Assembly: GCA_937931645.1 (NCBI GenBank) | Contig: CALHAR010000003.1 | Coordinates: forward strand, 278,952 to 342,951 | Length of the DNA: 64,000 nt | Direction of reading: 5' to 3' | From: an uncultured Alphaproteobacteria bacterium | GTDB taxonomy: Bacteria > Pseudomonadota > Alphaproteobacteria > Micavibrionales > Micavibrionaceae | Part shown: piece by piece, positions 18,487 through 31,927 of the stretch | Position numbering within the stretch: the stretch's first letter is position 1 | Layout: the number at the start of each line of letters is the position of its first letter | Made by a program: the position numbers and the translations under genes | Notes under the pieces: model-generated | Told to the model about the DNA's origin: nothing | The model's database searches: none | What the model saw: only the letters and a program-made list of their open reading frames with translations

Positions 18487-19989
18487 TTAATTCCTATCCC
18501 GTCGAGCCAACTCAATAGCGTTTTCGGCGGCTTGGATGACGGCTTTGGCTTTGTTACAGGACTCGATATACTCACCTTCGGGGTCACTATCGGCCACAAC
18601 ACCACCCCCAGCCTGCACATAAACTTTGCCATCTTTCACAAGGGCGGTACGTAAGGCGATACAGGTATCTAAATCTCCGTTACCATCCATATAGCCAACA
18701 CAACCCGCATAGGTAGAACGCTTGGTTGGTTCAAGCTCATCAATGATTTCCATGGCGCGTATTTTGGGCGCGCCGCTGGTTGTTCCCGCAGGGAATCCCG
18801 CAAAGAGGGCATCAAGTGAGTCCATATTATCTTTTAACCGCCCCTCAACATTCGACACGATATGCATGACGTGAGAGTAATTTTCGACCGTGAATTGATC
18901 AGTAACCTCAACGGTGGAAATATCAGCCACACGACCAATGTCATTACGCCCCAAATCAAGAAGCATAAGATGTTCAGCACGTTCCTTCGGGTCACTCAAC
19001 AAATCCTCCATCAAAGTTTTATCTTCGGCGGCATCTTTACCGCGTTTACGCGTGCCAGCAATCGGGCGAATAGTCACAACGTTATCGCGGGAGCGAACAA
19101 GGATTTCAGGACTGGAACCGACAAGGGCGAAGCCATCAAAGTTAATATAAAACAAAAAAGGAGAGGGGTTTAAACGGCGAAGCGAGCGGTAAAGGTCAAA
19201 CGCAGGTAAATCAAAATCAACAGAGAAACGTTGAGACAGCACCGCCTGAAAGATATCTCCTGCCAAGATATAGTCTTTGGCTTTATCAACCATATTGTGA
19301 AAGGTTTCACGGCTCATATTGCTTTGCTGCTTTAGAGGAAGGTCGAGCTTGGTTTGATTATGAAGCATCGCCGTATCAATCGGATCCATCAGCTTATTAT
19401 AAAGGCCATCAATACGGGCAACGGCCTCGGCATAAACATCACCTGCAGATTTATCACTATTGCTTTTATGAGCGCGAACAGGTGTTACAAAGCACATCAT
19501 ATTCTTCACATTATCAAACAATATCATCATCGTAGGGCGCATCATTACACTGTCAGGGACGCCGATTTCATCGGGGTTGGCATCAGGAATATCTTCGACC
19601 AAACGGATGCAGTCATAACCCATATAACCAAACAAGCCAGAAGGACCCATAGGCGGTATCGTTTCATCGACCACATCAATTTTACAATCTTTAAGTTGCG
19701 CGCGTAAGGATGTCAGCGGCTTTTCGCTTTGCAGGTCACCATTCAGTGTGACTTCATTATCTTGGTACTTCCAGATCAGATCAGGGTCTAAGCCAATGGC
19801 GGAATAACGCCCAAGGACTTCGCCACCCTCAACCGACTCTAACAAAAAACTATAAGGCGCATTCTTGGAAAGTTTTAAAAAGGTAGAAACAGGCGTTTCA
19901 AGATCAGCCGAAACCCACTGCCAAACCAGTTGCGTTTTTCCCGCTTCAAAAAAGGTTTGGAAGTCATCAATATTTGGCAAACAGCTCAT
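18487..19989 (-). CDS. trpE: Anthranilate synthase component I
   Basis: TrpE makes anthranilate from chorismate with ammonia delivered by TrpG. The 500 residues fit the stand-alone subunit. The tryptophan feedback site is visible as SFLLESVEGG near residue 46. The chorismate-binding domain contains IFQAVLSQRF, PSPFLFYINF, TIRPIAGTRKRG, LLDLGRNDIGRVA, HIVSNVEGRL and AGFPAGTTSGAPKIRAMEII. It lies 15 bases downstream of ppiD on the same strand, with no visible leader peptide or attenuator, so it is probably co-transcribed with ppiD. Confidence 0.97.
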   Translation of the reverse strand: MSCLPNIDDFQTFFEAGKTQLVWQWVSADLETPVSTFLKLSKNAPYSFLLESVEGGEVLGRYSAIGLDPDLIWKYQDNEVTLNGDLQSEKPLTSLRAQLKDCKIDVVDETIPPMGPSGLFGYMGYDCIRLVEDIPDANPDEIGVPDSVMMRPTMMILFDNVKNMMCFVTPVRAHKSNSDKSAGDVYAEAVARIDGLYNKLMDPIDTAMLHNQTKLDLPLKQQSNMSRETFHNMVDKAKDYILAGDIFQAVLSQRFSVDFDLPAFDLYRSLRRLNPSPFLFYINFDGFALVGSSPEILVRSRDNVVTIRPIAGTRKRGKDAAEDKTLMEDLLSDPKERAEHLMLLDLGRNDIGRVADISTVEVTDQFTVENYSHVMHIVSNVEGRLKDNMDSLDALFAGFPAGTTSGAPKIRAMEIIDELEPTKRSTYAGCVGYMDGNGDLDTCIALRTALVKDGKVYVQAGGGVVADSDPEGEYIESCNKAKAVIQAAENAIELARRDRN

Positions 19990-20004
19990 CTTTAATTTTC
20001 GATT

Positions 20005-21909
20005 TTAATTCTCAACAGGTGCACCATAAACCTGTTTCAACACACGGTCATTAATTTTAACCTTGTACTTGGCGCTTAAATTATTGATGTATTGCGCTAT
20101 TATTTCCTGCGGCAAGACTTGAGTGGTTTCAGCCATTACAGCTTCAATCTCTTTATCCGCCTTATCGACATTCGGTAACGTCACATTTGTTACTTCACCA
20201 ATCACATACCCGTTTTGAACATCAAGCTTCAAAGGCGCGCCTTGCTGAGCATCGTAAATTTGACGCAAAGCGGGCAGGGTGATTGGCGCTTTTGGTGTTT
20301 GTGCGCGTTTTAAGTTTTTAAAGCTGGTTAGTTTCGCGCCATATTCTTTCGCGACTTCATCTAATGTCTTGCCTGATTTCAGAGTCGCCAAAGCATCTTG
20401 CGCGCGCTGCTTATTCGCCAAAGATTTTTGCGCCGCCAACCAACGTGTCGTTAGTTTAGCCTTTACGTCTTCAAGCGGTTGATAGGATTTTTCTACCACG
20501 CCATCAATACGCACCGTTACAAAACGACCATCGGCCAGCTCAACCACGGGTGAGGATTCACCTTGCTCAAAATCAAAGGCAGCTTCTAAAATTTGCGCGC
20601 GATCCCCCTGATACTCGCCAAATAAATCTTTACCCTTAGAATCAATACCCGCTTGGTTAAAGTTAGTGAATTTTTGAGTTGTTAAACCCATCTCCGCCAC
20701 AACGGATTCTAACTCTTCACCAGAGGCCAAACGATCATCCAGTGTATTGGCGGCTTCAATCAAGTCTTCAAAAACACGCTCTTGTAACATATTATCACGC
20801 AAAGCCGCCTTGGCTTTATCGAAGCTGGTTGTTTGTGGCTCTATAATGTCTTTAAGAACCAGGGCATGCCAACCAAGTGCGGTTTGAATAGGGCCAATGA
20901 TAGCGCCTTTTTCAGCTTCAAAAACAGGGGTGGAAATTTCTTCTAATAAACCACCTTGCTCAAAATCATTCTCGCCCAAATAAGGAGAAGCATTGCCTGT
21001 AACGGTTTTCACGGCTGTTTTTAAGCTTTTACCTGCTTTAACCTTTTTAACAATATCTTGCGCATCGGTTTGTAAGTCTACAATAGATTGTTGAAGCGTG
21101 CGTTGTTCGGGGCGTTTATATGTATCTATCGTTTCTTCGTAAGCTTGCTTTAACTCATCTTCTGTAATCTCAACATTTTTAATCACCATTTCTTTTTTCA
21201 ATGTTGCGACAGTCACGTCACGTTTCTCAGAAATCAAAAAATCTGACTTATTCGCTTCATAATATTTCTGGATATTTTCATCTGTAGGTTCTTGCGTAAT
21301 TTCGGCAGATTTATCCATCAAGGTAAAACCACGCACGTCACGAATCTCATTTTGGTATTGGTAAAGATCACTGGCTTGTTCTTTTGAAATAGTTTCTACA
21401 CCGCTGATTAACGCGCCGCGAAATAAATCATTGCCCATTTCCTGACGAACCGCTTGAATAAACTCACCTTCGGAAACCCCTTGCGAGCGCAGAACTTGTT
21501 GTAAGGCTTCTTTCTTACTCGTACCACCTTGCGCCAAAGGCTCCGCAATCTTCGCAATTTGCGCTAGCACTGTATCATCACTCACATTTAAACCCAGTTT
21601 ACTTGCTTCACGCGTTAAAATTAACGTTTGCACTTCGCCCTGTAATATCTGGGTAATATAACCTAGTTGATAGGCCTCTTGTGGGGCGATACCTTGCCGT
21701 GACAGCACCCGGCGTACCGTTCTGTCAAATTGAACCGTACTTATCTCTATACCTTTACCTTTAGCAACTATGTTATTAGAGACAACCCCTCCACGGAAGA
21801 ATCCGCCCATATCCGTTAGAACCAGCCCCCCTGTAGCCAAGGCAAGGAAGCCGAGTAAAATATATTTTAAAAAACCTGATTTAGCGCCATCACGTAATGC
21901 TTTTAACAT
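20005..21909 (-). CDS. ppiD: PpiD-like peptidylprolyl isomerase / periplasmic folding factor
   Basis: This is an inner-membrane-anchored periplasmic chaperone of the SurA/PpiD class. ATG 21909 has AGAGG 8 bases upstream and gives 634 residues; the frame is open to 21936 but those codons precede the ribosome binding site. An N-terminal anchor (about 15-35, ILLGFLALATGGLVLTDMGG) is followed by the SurA-N-like helical region (about 45-200) and a parvulin-like domain (about 250-370) with PYLGENDFEQGGLLEEIS and GWHALVLKDI. A second C-terminal helical part follows. It is divergent from tpiA and upstream of trpE. Confidence 0.88.
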   Translation of the reverse strand: MLKALRDGAKSGFLKYILLGFLALATGGLVLTDMGGFFRGGVVSNNIVAKGKGIEISTVQFDRTVRRVLSRQGIAPQEAYQLGYITQILQGEVQTLILTREASKLGLNVSDDTVLAQIAKIAEPLAQGGTSKKEALQQVLRSQGVSEGEFIQAVRQEMGNDLFRGALISGVETISKEQASDLYQYQNEIRDVRGFTLMDKSAEITQEPTDENIQKYYEANKSDFLISEKRDVTVATLKKEMVIKNVEITEDELKQAYEETIDTYKRPEQRTLQQSIVDLQTDAQDIVKKVKAGKSLKTAVKTVTGNASPYLGENDFEQGGLLEEISTPVFEAEKGAIIGPIQTALGWHALVLKDIIEPQTTSFDKAKAALRDNMLQERVFEDLIEAANTLDDRLASGEELESVVAEMGLTTQKFTNFNQAGIDSKGKDLFGEYQGDRAQILEAAFDFEQGESSPVVELADGRFVTVRIDGVVEKSYQPLEDVKAKLTTRWLAAQKSLANKQRAQDALATLKSGKTLDEVAKEYGAKLTSFKNLKRAQTPKAPITLPALRQIYDAQQGAPLKLDVQNGYVIGEVTNVTLPNVDKADKEIEAVMAETTQVLPQEIIAQYINNLSAKYKVKINDRVLKQVYGAPVEN

Positions 21910-21991
21910 GCAAATAACCTCTTTTAATTTCGTCACACCCGCATTGATTTTCTTAAATTATCCTAGCGGGAAAACAATTACTGCAAAAATA

Positions 21992-22019
21992 TTGCAAAAA
22001 ATTCTTTACGCACTATAAG
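21992..22019 (+). promoter_or_regulatory. Candidate sigma-70 promoter for tpiA
   Basis: TTGCAA (21992-21997), a 16-base spacer and TATAAG (22014-22019) lie 42 bases before the tpiA ATG, in the divergent gap between ppiD and tpiA. Matches are 4/6 and 5/6 to consensus. Prediction from consensus only. Confidence 0.45.
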
Positions 22020-22060
22020 GGGAGCAAGATATAAGAGCAATAACTACAAGGTTTTTAGAC

Positions 22061-22807
22061 ATGAAAAATTTAATTGCGGGCAACTGGAAGATGAACGGCA
22101 CGATGAGCGAGGCAATAACCCTTGCCCAAAACATTGTACAAGCCATTCAAAACGAAGTAGAATTGCTGAAAAAGAACGATTTTTTAGTCTGTCCTCCATT
22201 TCACCATATTGTCCCCGTTCAGGCAGAACTCAGCATGGCTGTCTCCATAGGCGCACAAGATTGCTCACCTTTTAGTAACGGTGCCTATACGGGCGATGTG
22301 TCGGCAGAAATGGTTAAAGACGTAAATTGCTCACACGTGATTCTTGGTCACTCTGAACGTCGCCAATATTATGTTGAAAGCAACCTTATGGTCCGTCAAA
22401 AGGCAATGGTGGCGCACGAACAGGACTTAACAGCCATTATTTGCGTGGGTGAAACCGAAGAACAGCGTGAGGCAGGACAAGAACAAGAGGTTGTTGCCAC
22501 CCAAATGCTGGAAAGTTTACCTGAAACAGCAACAGCCGAGAATACTGTCATTGCGTATGAGCCTGTTTGGGCAATTGGAACGGGTAAAACCGCCACCACG
22601 GATGATATTGCGGCGATGCATGACTTCATAAGAGGCAAGTTGGCTGAAAAGATTGATAATGCAGCCTCCGTACGCTTGCTCTATGGTGGGTCTGTCAAAC
22701 CAGCCAACGCTGCAGAAATTTTTGCTGTCAACAACGTCAATGGTGCATTAATTGGTGGTGCAAGCCTAAAAGCCGAGGATTTTATCGGAATTGCGAAAGC
22801 GAGTTAA
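22061..22807 (+). CDS. tpiA: Triosephosphate isomerase
   Basis: TpiA interconverts dihydroxyacetone phosphate and glyceraldehyde-3-phosphate. The 248-residue TIM barrel has the catalytic Lys in AGNWKMNG, the electrophilic His in VILGHSERRQYY and the catalytic Glu in VIAYEPVWAIGTGKTA. The phosphate-binding segments LLYGGSVKPANA and GALIGGASLK close it. Length and motifs are complete. It begins the tpiA-secG-pyrG-kdsA-eno run common in alphaproteobacteria and is divergent from ppiD. Confidence 0.98.
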   Translation: MKNLIAGNWKMNGTMSEAITLAQNIVQAIQNEVELLKKNDFLVCPPFHHIVPVQAELSMAVSIGAQDCSPFSNGAYTGDVSAEMVKDVNCSHVILGHSERRQYYVESNLMVRQKAMVAHEQDLTAIICVGETEEQREAGQEQEVVATQMLESLPETATAENTVIAYEPVWAIGTGKTATTDDIAAMHDFIRGKLAEKIDNAASVRLLYGGSVKPANAAEIFAVNNVNGALIGGASLKAEDFIGIAKAS

Positions 22808-22902
22808 TCTCTACCTTTAAAAAAGCGAAGGCTCTACAATTAATCAAAAAGCATTAAAAAACCGCGTGACAACATCTTAATCACCATTTAAAAGAATACT
22901 CC

Positions 22903-23289
22903 ATGGAACAAGTTATACTTATTATTCATCTTATTTTAGCACTCTGTATTATTGGGCTTATCCTTCTTCAACGCTCCGAAGGGGGCGGCCTTGGTATTGG
23001 TGGTGGGTCTGGCGGTATTAGCGGATTGGCTTCTGCGGGAACAACGGGCAATATCCTAACAAAGGCGACAGCCTTATGCGCTACGGCTTTTTTCTGTACC
23101 AGTTTAACCTTAGGTGTTTTGGCAGGAAATAACTCATCTTCTAAAAATTTGTTAGAAAGTCTAGATAATCCACCAGCAGTAGTTGACACAATCGACAAAA
23201 AAGACGATAACAAAATCCCGAAAGCTAAGGCTTCGGAAGATTCTCTTAAAAGCGATATTCCTGCACCGACAGCTCCTTTATCTGAATAG
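22903..23289 (+). CDS. secG: Preprotein translocase subunit SecG
   Basis: SecG is the small accessory subunit of the SecYEG channel. The 128 residues have a first transmembrane helix (about 2-20, VILIIHLILALCIIGLILLQ). The conserved cytoplasmic Gly/Ser loop follows (RSEGGGLGIGGGSGG), then a second helix (about 57-75). A charged K/D/P-rich tail of about 45 residues follows, longer than in E. coli but common in alphaproteobacteria. It is separated from pyrG by a 48-base gap filled with two hairpins. Confidence 0.92.
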   Translation: MEQVILIIHLILALCIIGLILLQRSEGGGLGIGGGSGGISGLASAGTTGNILTKATALCATAFFCTSLTLGVLAGNNSSSKNLLESLDNPPAVVDTIDKKDDNKIPKAKASEDSLKSDIPAPTAPLSE

Positions 23290-23295
23290 TTTTCA

Positions 23296-24985
<1,690 letters not shown>

Positions 24986-24987
<2 letters not shown>

Positions 24988-25010
24988 AAACTTATAACTT
25001 TTAAGTTTTT
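24986..25010 (+). terminator. Candidate A/T-rich terminator hairpin after pyrG
   Basis: AAAAACTTA (24986-24994) and TAAGTTTTT (25002-25010) form a 9-bp stem with a 7-base loop; the 3' arm itself ends in five T residues. The stem starts inside the stop codon and contains almost no G/C pairs, so it would be weak. It is placed correctly to separate pyrG from the next gene. Confidence 0.4.
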
Positions 25011-25082
25011 ACTAGGCAGATGGGGCTGGCGTTTATATAATTCATTTTTATAATTTTAAAACATCAATTAGGATAAACACAC

Positions 25083-25208
25083 ATGTCTAAATTATTACTT
25101 GTAGGAACGTTGTTATTAAGCTTTGCCGCTGCGGGTTGCAGTACGGTTGAAGGTGTAGGCAAAGACCTTTCAAAAGCGGGTGAAGTCGTCCAAGACGTCG
25201 CTAACTAA
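25083..25208 (+). CDS. Entericidin EcnA/B family small lipoprotein
   Basis: This short gene encodes 41 residues. It has a lipoprotein signal (MSKLLLVGTLLLSFAAAGC) with Cys at about residue 19, followed by STVEGVGKDLSKAGE. That segment is the family pattern C-[NS]-T-[VI]-x-G-x-G-K-D-x-x-x-x-G-x. In enteric bacteria the EcnA/B pair acts as antidote and toxin lipoproteins in stationary phase, but the many single alphaproteobacterial members have no demonstrated toxin role. GGA lies about 9 bases before ATG 25083. It stands alone between pyrG and kdsA, behind an A/T-rich hairpin. Confidence 0.8.
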   Translation: MSKLLLVGTLLLSFAAAGCSTVEGVGKDLSKAGEVVQDVAN

Positions 25209-25272
25209 AGCTCTCCAATCACTATCGTCAGTATAATATATTCTACTTGGTGTCTTTATGCCTTGGTGGTAA

Positions 25273-27928
<2,656 letters not shown>

Positions 27929-28003
27929 AAATAAAAAACTGAGTCATTAGAATCACTTAGCTGAATACGGTGGTGTTTGTTCCTCTTTCGTACTTATTAA
28001 ATC

Positions 28004-28056
28004 ATTGAATCTATTGTGTTTTTTCTATTGCGTTGGTGATTCGTTTGTGATTCAAT
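28004..28056 (+). other. Inverted repeat just upstream of ftsB ribosome binding site
   Basis: ATTGAATC (28004-28011) pairs with GATTCAAT (28049-28056). The ribosome binding site AGAGG begins at the next base, ahead of ATG 28063. A nearby CTATTG (28011-28016 and 28025-28030) can pair with the overlapping CAATAG (28053-28058), so alternative folds exist. Function is not known. Confidence 0.3.
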
Positions 28057-28062
28057 AGAGGT

Positions 28063-28380
28063 ATGAGAAAACTTATCCACAACCGTCATATCTTCCGCTG
28101 TAATATGCTGGCTGTCATTGGGTTATGTTTAAGTTTCTATTTCTGCTATCACCTTGTCGCGGGACAACGCGGGTATTTCAGCCTCATTTCCTTAGAGAGC
28201 CAAACCGCAAGTACCACCGCAGAATATGCAGCCTTAAAATCTGAACGCGAGGCCGTTGAAAAACGTGTGATTATGATGCGCCCAGGCTCGATTGATCGTG
28301 ACTTATTAGAAGAGCGCGCCCGTCATGTTTTAGGGTATCGTTACAAAGATGAGCTAATAATGCTACAAGATCGCTCATAG
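28063..28380 (+). CDS. ftsB: FtsB/DivIC-type septum formation initiator
   Basis: This is a small bitopic protein of the divisome FtsQBL subcomplex. The 105 residues have a short cytoplasmic N-terminus, one transmembrane helix (about 15-34, MLAVIGLCLSFYFCYHLVAG) and a predicted coiled coil (about 45-75, AEYAALKSEREAVEKRV). The family-type C-terminal segment IDRDLLEERARHVLGYR completes it. Position between eno and pdhA is the standard alphaproteobacterial location. AGAGG sits directly before ATG 28063. Confidence 0.9.
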   Translation: MRKLIHNRHIFRCNMLAVIGLCLSFYFCYHLVAGQRGYFSLISLESQTASTTAEYAALKSEREAVEKRVIMMRPGSIDRDLLEERARHVLGYRYKDELIMLQDRS

Positions 28381-28526
28381 CGACATACAAAAAATCATTT
28401 AAAATCAAAAACTTAGCAAAAACAAGCTGTTTATTTGCGGAAAACTATCATTTTTTTCTAGCGTCACACCCGTGAGGGCGGTATTTAGAGGGGTTATTTT
28501 GTATACACGAAAATAGAGGGTTAAAC

Positions 28527-29555
28527 GTGGCAAGCACAAAGAAGAAAACCAAGAAGTCAAACGCAACAAAGACTATCTCAAATTCCAATCCTGAACCAAC
28601 ACTAGATGACATGAAGAAGCTCTATGAAGAGATGCTTCTTATTCGTCGTTTCGAAGAAAAAGCAGGACAGCTTTACGGCATGGGGTTAATCGGTGGTTTC
28701 TGTCATCTCTATATCGGACAGGAGGCCGTGGTGACAGGTATCCAATCTGTTCAAGAAGAAGGCGACACTGTTGTCACCACTTACCGTGACCACGCACATA
28801 TGTTGGCACAAGGCATGACCCCCGAAGGGGTGATGGCGGAATTAACGGGGCGCGAAGGTGGGTACTCTCGTGGTAAAGGTGGTTCTATGCATATGTTCTC
28901 CCAAGAAAAAGGCTTCTTTGGGGGGCACGGTATTGTTGGGGCATCTACGTCTATCGGAACAGGCTTAGGCTTTGCGCATCAATATAGAAACGATGGCGGT
29001 GTTGCTGTTGCTTATATGGGTGATGGGTCGGCAAACCAAGGGCAAGTTGCGGAATGTTATAACATGGCCGCGCTGTGGAAATTGCCCGTGTTATACGTGA
29101 TTGAAAACAACCAATATGGGATGGGAACATCAACCGCCCGTCATGCAGCGGGGCAACTTTATGCCCGCGGTCAAGGCTATGGTATACCTGGTGAGCAAAT
29201 TGATGGGATGGATGTCTTTTCGGTTCAAAACGCCGCACGTCAGGCACTGGATTATGTGCGGACAGGCAATGGCCCTTATATCTTGGAAGTCATGACCTAT
29301 CGTTTTCGTGGCCACTCTATGTCTGACCCTGCCAATTACCGTACGAAGGAAGAGGTCGACGGTAAGAAGAACGAAGACCCAATTATTCAACTGAGAAACG
29401 TTATGATGGATCAACATAACGTTAAAGAAGAAGATCTAAAATCAATAGATAAAGAAATTAAAGCACGCGTTAAAAAAGCAGCTGAATTTGCAGAAAACTC
29501 ACCGGAGCTTGCCCCAGAAGAGCTTTATACAGACGTGTTGATAGAGGTAGAGTAA
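28527..29555 (+). CDS. pdhA: Pyruvate dehydrogenase E1 component, alpha subunit
   Basis: This is the thiamine-diphosphate-dependent subunit that decarboxylates pyruvate, working with PdhB. The 342 residues contain the alpha-subunit pattern: MLLIRRFEEKAGQLYGMG, GFCHLYIGQEAVVTG, and the TPP/Mg motif MGDGSANQGQVAECYNMA ending in VIENNQYGMGT. The phosphorylation-loop-type segment TYRFRGHSMSDPANYRT is also present. The start is GTG 28527 with AGAGGG 8 bases upstream. The first 25 residues are Lys/Ser/Thr-rich and disordered-looking. The 146-base upstream gap probably holds the operon promoter, but I cannot fix its elements. Confidence 0.97.
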   Translation: MASTKKKTKKSNATKTISNSNPEPTLDDMKKLYEEMLLIRRFEEKAGQLYGMGLIGGFCHLYIGQEAVVTGIQSVQEEGDTVVTTYRDHAHMLAQGMTPEGVMAELTGREGGYSRGKGGSMHMFSQEKGFFGGHGIVGASTSIGTGLGFAHQYRNDGGVAVAYMGDGSANQGQVAECYNMAALWKLPVLYVIENNQYGMGTSTARHAAGQLYARGQGYGIPGEQIDGMDVFSVQNAARQALDYVRTGNGPYILEVMTYRFRGHSMSDPANYRTKEEVDGKKNEDPIIQLRNVMMDQHNVKEEDLKSIDKEIKARVKKAAEFAENSPELAPEELYTDVLIEVE

Positions 29556-29562
29556 CCATAAA

Positions 29563-30009
29563 ATGAGTGACCGTTTAACCGACCTTATAACAATTCCTGC
29601 GCTTATGCCGATAGCATTACTGCTGCTATCTAACGTTTTCATGACGTTTGCTTGGTATTGGCATCTTAAGCTTGAATCCTCTCCATTAATTGCGATTATT
29701 CTTATTTCTTGGGGGATTGCATTTTTTGAATATTGTTTGGCGGTTCCCGCCAATAGAATAGGTTATGGTTTTTATACCGCATCAGAGTTAAGAACTATCC
29801 AACTAATTTTATCTTTAACCATTTTTTCTTTTTTTGCTTACTTTTATTTGGGCGAAAAAATATCTATTACGCACATTGTTGGCTTTATTTTAATAGGGGT
29901 CGGCGCATATTTAGTTTTTAGTGCATCATCTACAAACATAGAAGATAAAACACCAACTTCAATAGAGGCACTATCACCACCATCTATCAAAGGAACTTTA
30001 TCAAAATGA
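29563..30009 (+). CDS. DMT family protein of the DUF486 type
   Basis: This is a small integral membrane protein of the drug/metabolite transporter superfamily (DUF486), with no known substrate. The 148 residues have four hydrophobic helices (about 13-33, 42-58, 75-96, 103-120). The family signature is conserved: LLLSNVFMTFAWYWHLK, ILISWGIAFFEYCLAVPANRIGYG and HIVGFILIGVGAYLVF. A Ser/Pro-rich tail of about 25 residues extends beyond the usual end. It lies 7 bases after pdhA and overlaps the next gene by 4 bases; it is an insertion within the pdh operon. Confidence 0.82.
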   Translation: MSDRLTDLITIPALMPIALLLLSNVFMTFAWYWHLKLESSPLIAIILISWGIAFFEYCLAVPANRIGYGFYTASELRTIQLILSLTIFSFFAYFYLGEKISITHIVGFILIGVGAYLVFSASSTNIEDKTPTSIEALSPPSIKGTLSK

Positions 30010-30452
30010 CATCATCACCATTAGATAAAGCTTTAATTGCTGTGCATGAGGCCGAAGATGCGACCGAGGACATAAGAAATGGCCTTGAAGATCAGTATTA
30101 TGAGCTGTTCCTCAATACCGATCTTTATATTCCAACCTGGCCGCTTTCCGACGAAGCCAAGGTTAAAATGGAAGAAGATGAAATTACAATTCAACCCGTT
30201 ATTATTGAAGATGAAAGCGCCCAAAATGACGAAGGAAGCGAAAATAAAACGTATATCATGATTTTTGATTCAGAAGAGCGTCTTAAGGAATGGGCCGATG
30301 GCCAAGACGTTGAGGTCGCCGAACTATCAGGACATGACACTATTAATATTTTGGGATCTGCCAACCATATGATTTTAAATCCCTCTTCTGAGTGCAGTAA
30401 AGAATTCTACCCTGGAGAAATAGAGTGGTTAAAATCCAGTATCGTAAATTAA
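30006..30452 (+). CDS. SseB-like domain protein
   Basis: This is a soluble protein of 148 residues that resembles the SseB N-terminal domain (enhanced serine sensitivity family), whose role is poorly defined. Supporting segments are DQYYELFLNTDLYIPTWP at about 27-44, YIMIFDSEERLKEWADGQ at about 89-106 (the 'value, then residue-window' pattern of SseB), and ANHMILNPSSECSKEFYPGE near the end. It is strongly acidic. Its ATG overlaps the stop of the DMT gene (ATGA), so the pair is coupled and probably entered the pdhA-pdhB gap together. Confidence 0.6.
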   Translation: MTSSPLDKALIAVHEAEDATEDIRNGLEDQYYELFLNTDLYIPTWPLSDEAKVKMEEDEITIQPVIIEDESAQNDEGSENKTYIMIFDSEERLKEWADGQDVEVAELSGHDTINILGSANHMILNPSSECSKEFYPGEIEWLKSSIVN

Positions 30453-30481
30453 ATATTTCAAATATTGAGGTCTAAGAAAAA

Positions 30482-31927
30482 ATGACAATACAAATTCTAA
30501 TGCCGGCGTTATCGCCAACAATGACAGAAGGTAACCTTGCCAAGTGGTTAAAAGCCGAAGGCGACACCGTTGAATCTGGTGATGTAATTGCCGAGATTGA
30601 AACCGACAAAGCCACCATGGAAGTGGAAGCCGTGGATGAAGGTGTGATTGGTAAAATTCTGATTGAGGCAGGCACCGAAAATGTTGCTGTGAATGCCCCG
30701 ATTGCGATCCTATTAGAAGAGGGCGAAAGCGCGAGTGATATTGATGCCAATGCTTCAACAGCCGCACCAACACCGCAAGCAGAAGAAACCGCAACCGAAA
30801 CTGCTGTTTCAACCTCAAGCGATACCGCCTCACAACCACCCAAACAACAAGAAGGGGCGCATGTTAAAAATCGTGACGTTTTATATGCCCAAGGGGCCGT
30901 CATTGAACCTCCCGTCTTTGATGAAGAGCCTTTCATGGCCTCAACAGAAACGCAAACCGTACGTGTTGCGCTTCGTGACGCGATGGCAGAAGAAATGCGC
31001 GGTGATGATGATATCTACATGCTGGGTGAAGAGATTGCCGAATATAATGGTGCTTATAAAGTGACAGAAGGCATGTTAGATGAATTTGGCTCACGCCGTG
31101 TAATTGACACGCCAATCACCGAGCACGGTTTTGCTGGTTTGGCCGTTGGGTCGGCGATGAATGGGTTGAAACCTATTGTTGAGTTCATGACATTTAACTT
31201 CGCCATGCAGGCGATAGACCACATTATTAACTCTGCCGCCAAGACATTATATATGGCCGGTGGGCAATTAGGTTGCCCGATTGTTTTCCGTGGGCCGAAT
31301 GGCTCGGCCTCACGCGTGGGGGCGCAACATTCACAGTGTTATGCCTCGTGGTATGCCCATGTCCCTGGTTTAAAAGTTGTATCACCGTGGAACGCGGCCG
31401 ATGCCAAAGGTCTTTTAAAGGCGGCTATCCGTGACCCAAACCCCGTTGTCTTTTTAGAAAATGAGCTAATGTACGGTCAAAGCTTTGAAGTACCAACAGA
31501 CCCTGACTATGTTATTCCGATTGGTCGTGCGAAGATTGAACGTGAAGGAAGTGATGTGACCATCGTTGCCCTTTCAATCATGGTTGGTAGAGCCTTGGAA
31601 GCCGCAGAAAAATTAGCAGAGCAGGGGATTGATGCAGAGGTCATTAACCTACGGACAGTACGCCCACTTGACCGCCATACAATTTTAGAAAGCGTGAAGA
31701 AAACAAATCGCATTGTATCTTGTGAAGAAGGATTCCCGTTTGCGGGCATTGGCGCAGAAATAGCCGCACTTATCGGTGAGCATGCGTTTGATTACCTTGA
31801 TGCGCCGCTTAAACGTATAGCGGCGGCAGACGTTCCGTTACCTTATGCGGCGGGGCTTGAGAAATTAGCCATTCCACAGACGGAACAAATCATCCACGCC
31901 GCAAAAGAGGTTTGTTATGCCGATTAA
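30482..31927 (+). CDS. pdhB: Pyruvate dehydrogenase E1 component, beta subunit, with N-terminal lipoyl domain
   Basis: This is the E1 beta partner of PdhA. The 481 residues are longer than a plain beta subunit because a lipoyl domain (about 1-80) precedes it; the modified Lys is in [13 protein letters not shown]. An Ala/Thr/Glu-rich linker (about 85-150) leads to the transketolase-like domain, which shows [36 protein letters not shown] and [17 protein letters not shown]. This fusion is typical of alphaproteobacterial PDH. Its lipoyl region closely resembles that of the downstream pdhC in DNA as well as protein. It overlaps pdhC by 11 bases. Confidence 0.97.
   Translation: MTIQILMPALSPTMTEGNLAKWLKAEGDTVESGDVIAEIETDKATMEVEAVDEGVIGKILIEAGTENVAVNAPIAILLEEGESASDIDANASTAAPTPQAEETATETAVSTSSDTASQPPKQQEGAHVKNRDVLYAQGAVIEPPVFDEEPFMASTETQTVRVALRDAMAEEMRGDDDIYMLGEEIAEYNGAYKVTEGMLDEFGSRRVIDTPITEHGFAGLAVGSAMNGLKPIVEFMTFNFAMQAIDHIINSAAKTLYMAGGQLGCPIVFRGPNGSASRVGAQHSQCYASWYAHVPGLKVVSPWNAADAKGLLKAAIRDPNPVVFLENELMYGQSFEVPTDPDYVIPIGRAKIEREGSDVTIVALSIMVGRALEAAEKLAEQGIDAEVINLRTVRPLDRHTILESVKKTNRIVSCEEGFPFAGIGAEIAALIGEHAFDYLDAPLKRIAAADVPLPYAAGLEKLAIPQTEQIIHAAKEVCYAD

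Noticed and set aside
28073..28081. Perfect DnaA-box-like TTATCCACA at the start of ftsB
   Set aside because: It is a single match inside coding sequence, and one such 9-mer is expected by chance in 64 kb. There is no cluster, no A+T-rich unwinding region and no origin-type genes nearby.
28499..28506. TGTATACA palindrome upstream of pdhA as a PdhR-type operator
   Set aside because: An 8-bp palindrome is too short to support an operator, and no matching regulator gene is nearby.
30429..30936. Long open frames on the minus strand opposite the start of pdhB
   Set aside because: They are shadows of the lipoyl domain and Ala/Glu-rich linker of pdhB. Composition is low-complexity, there is no ribosome binding site, and the same pattern appears opposite the pdhC lipoyl domain.
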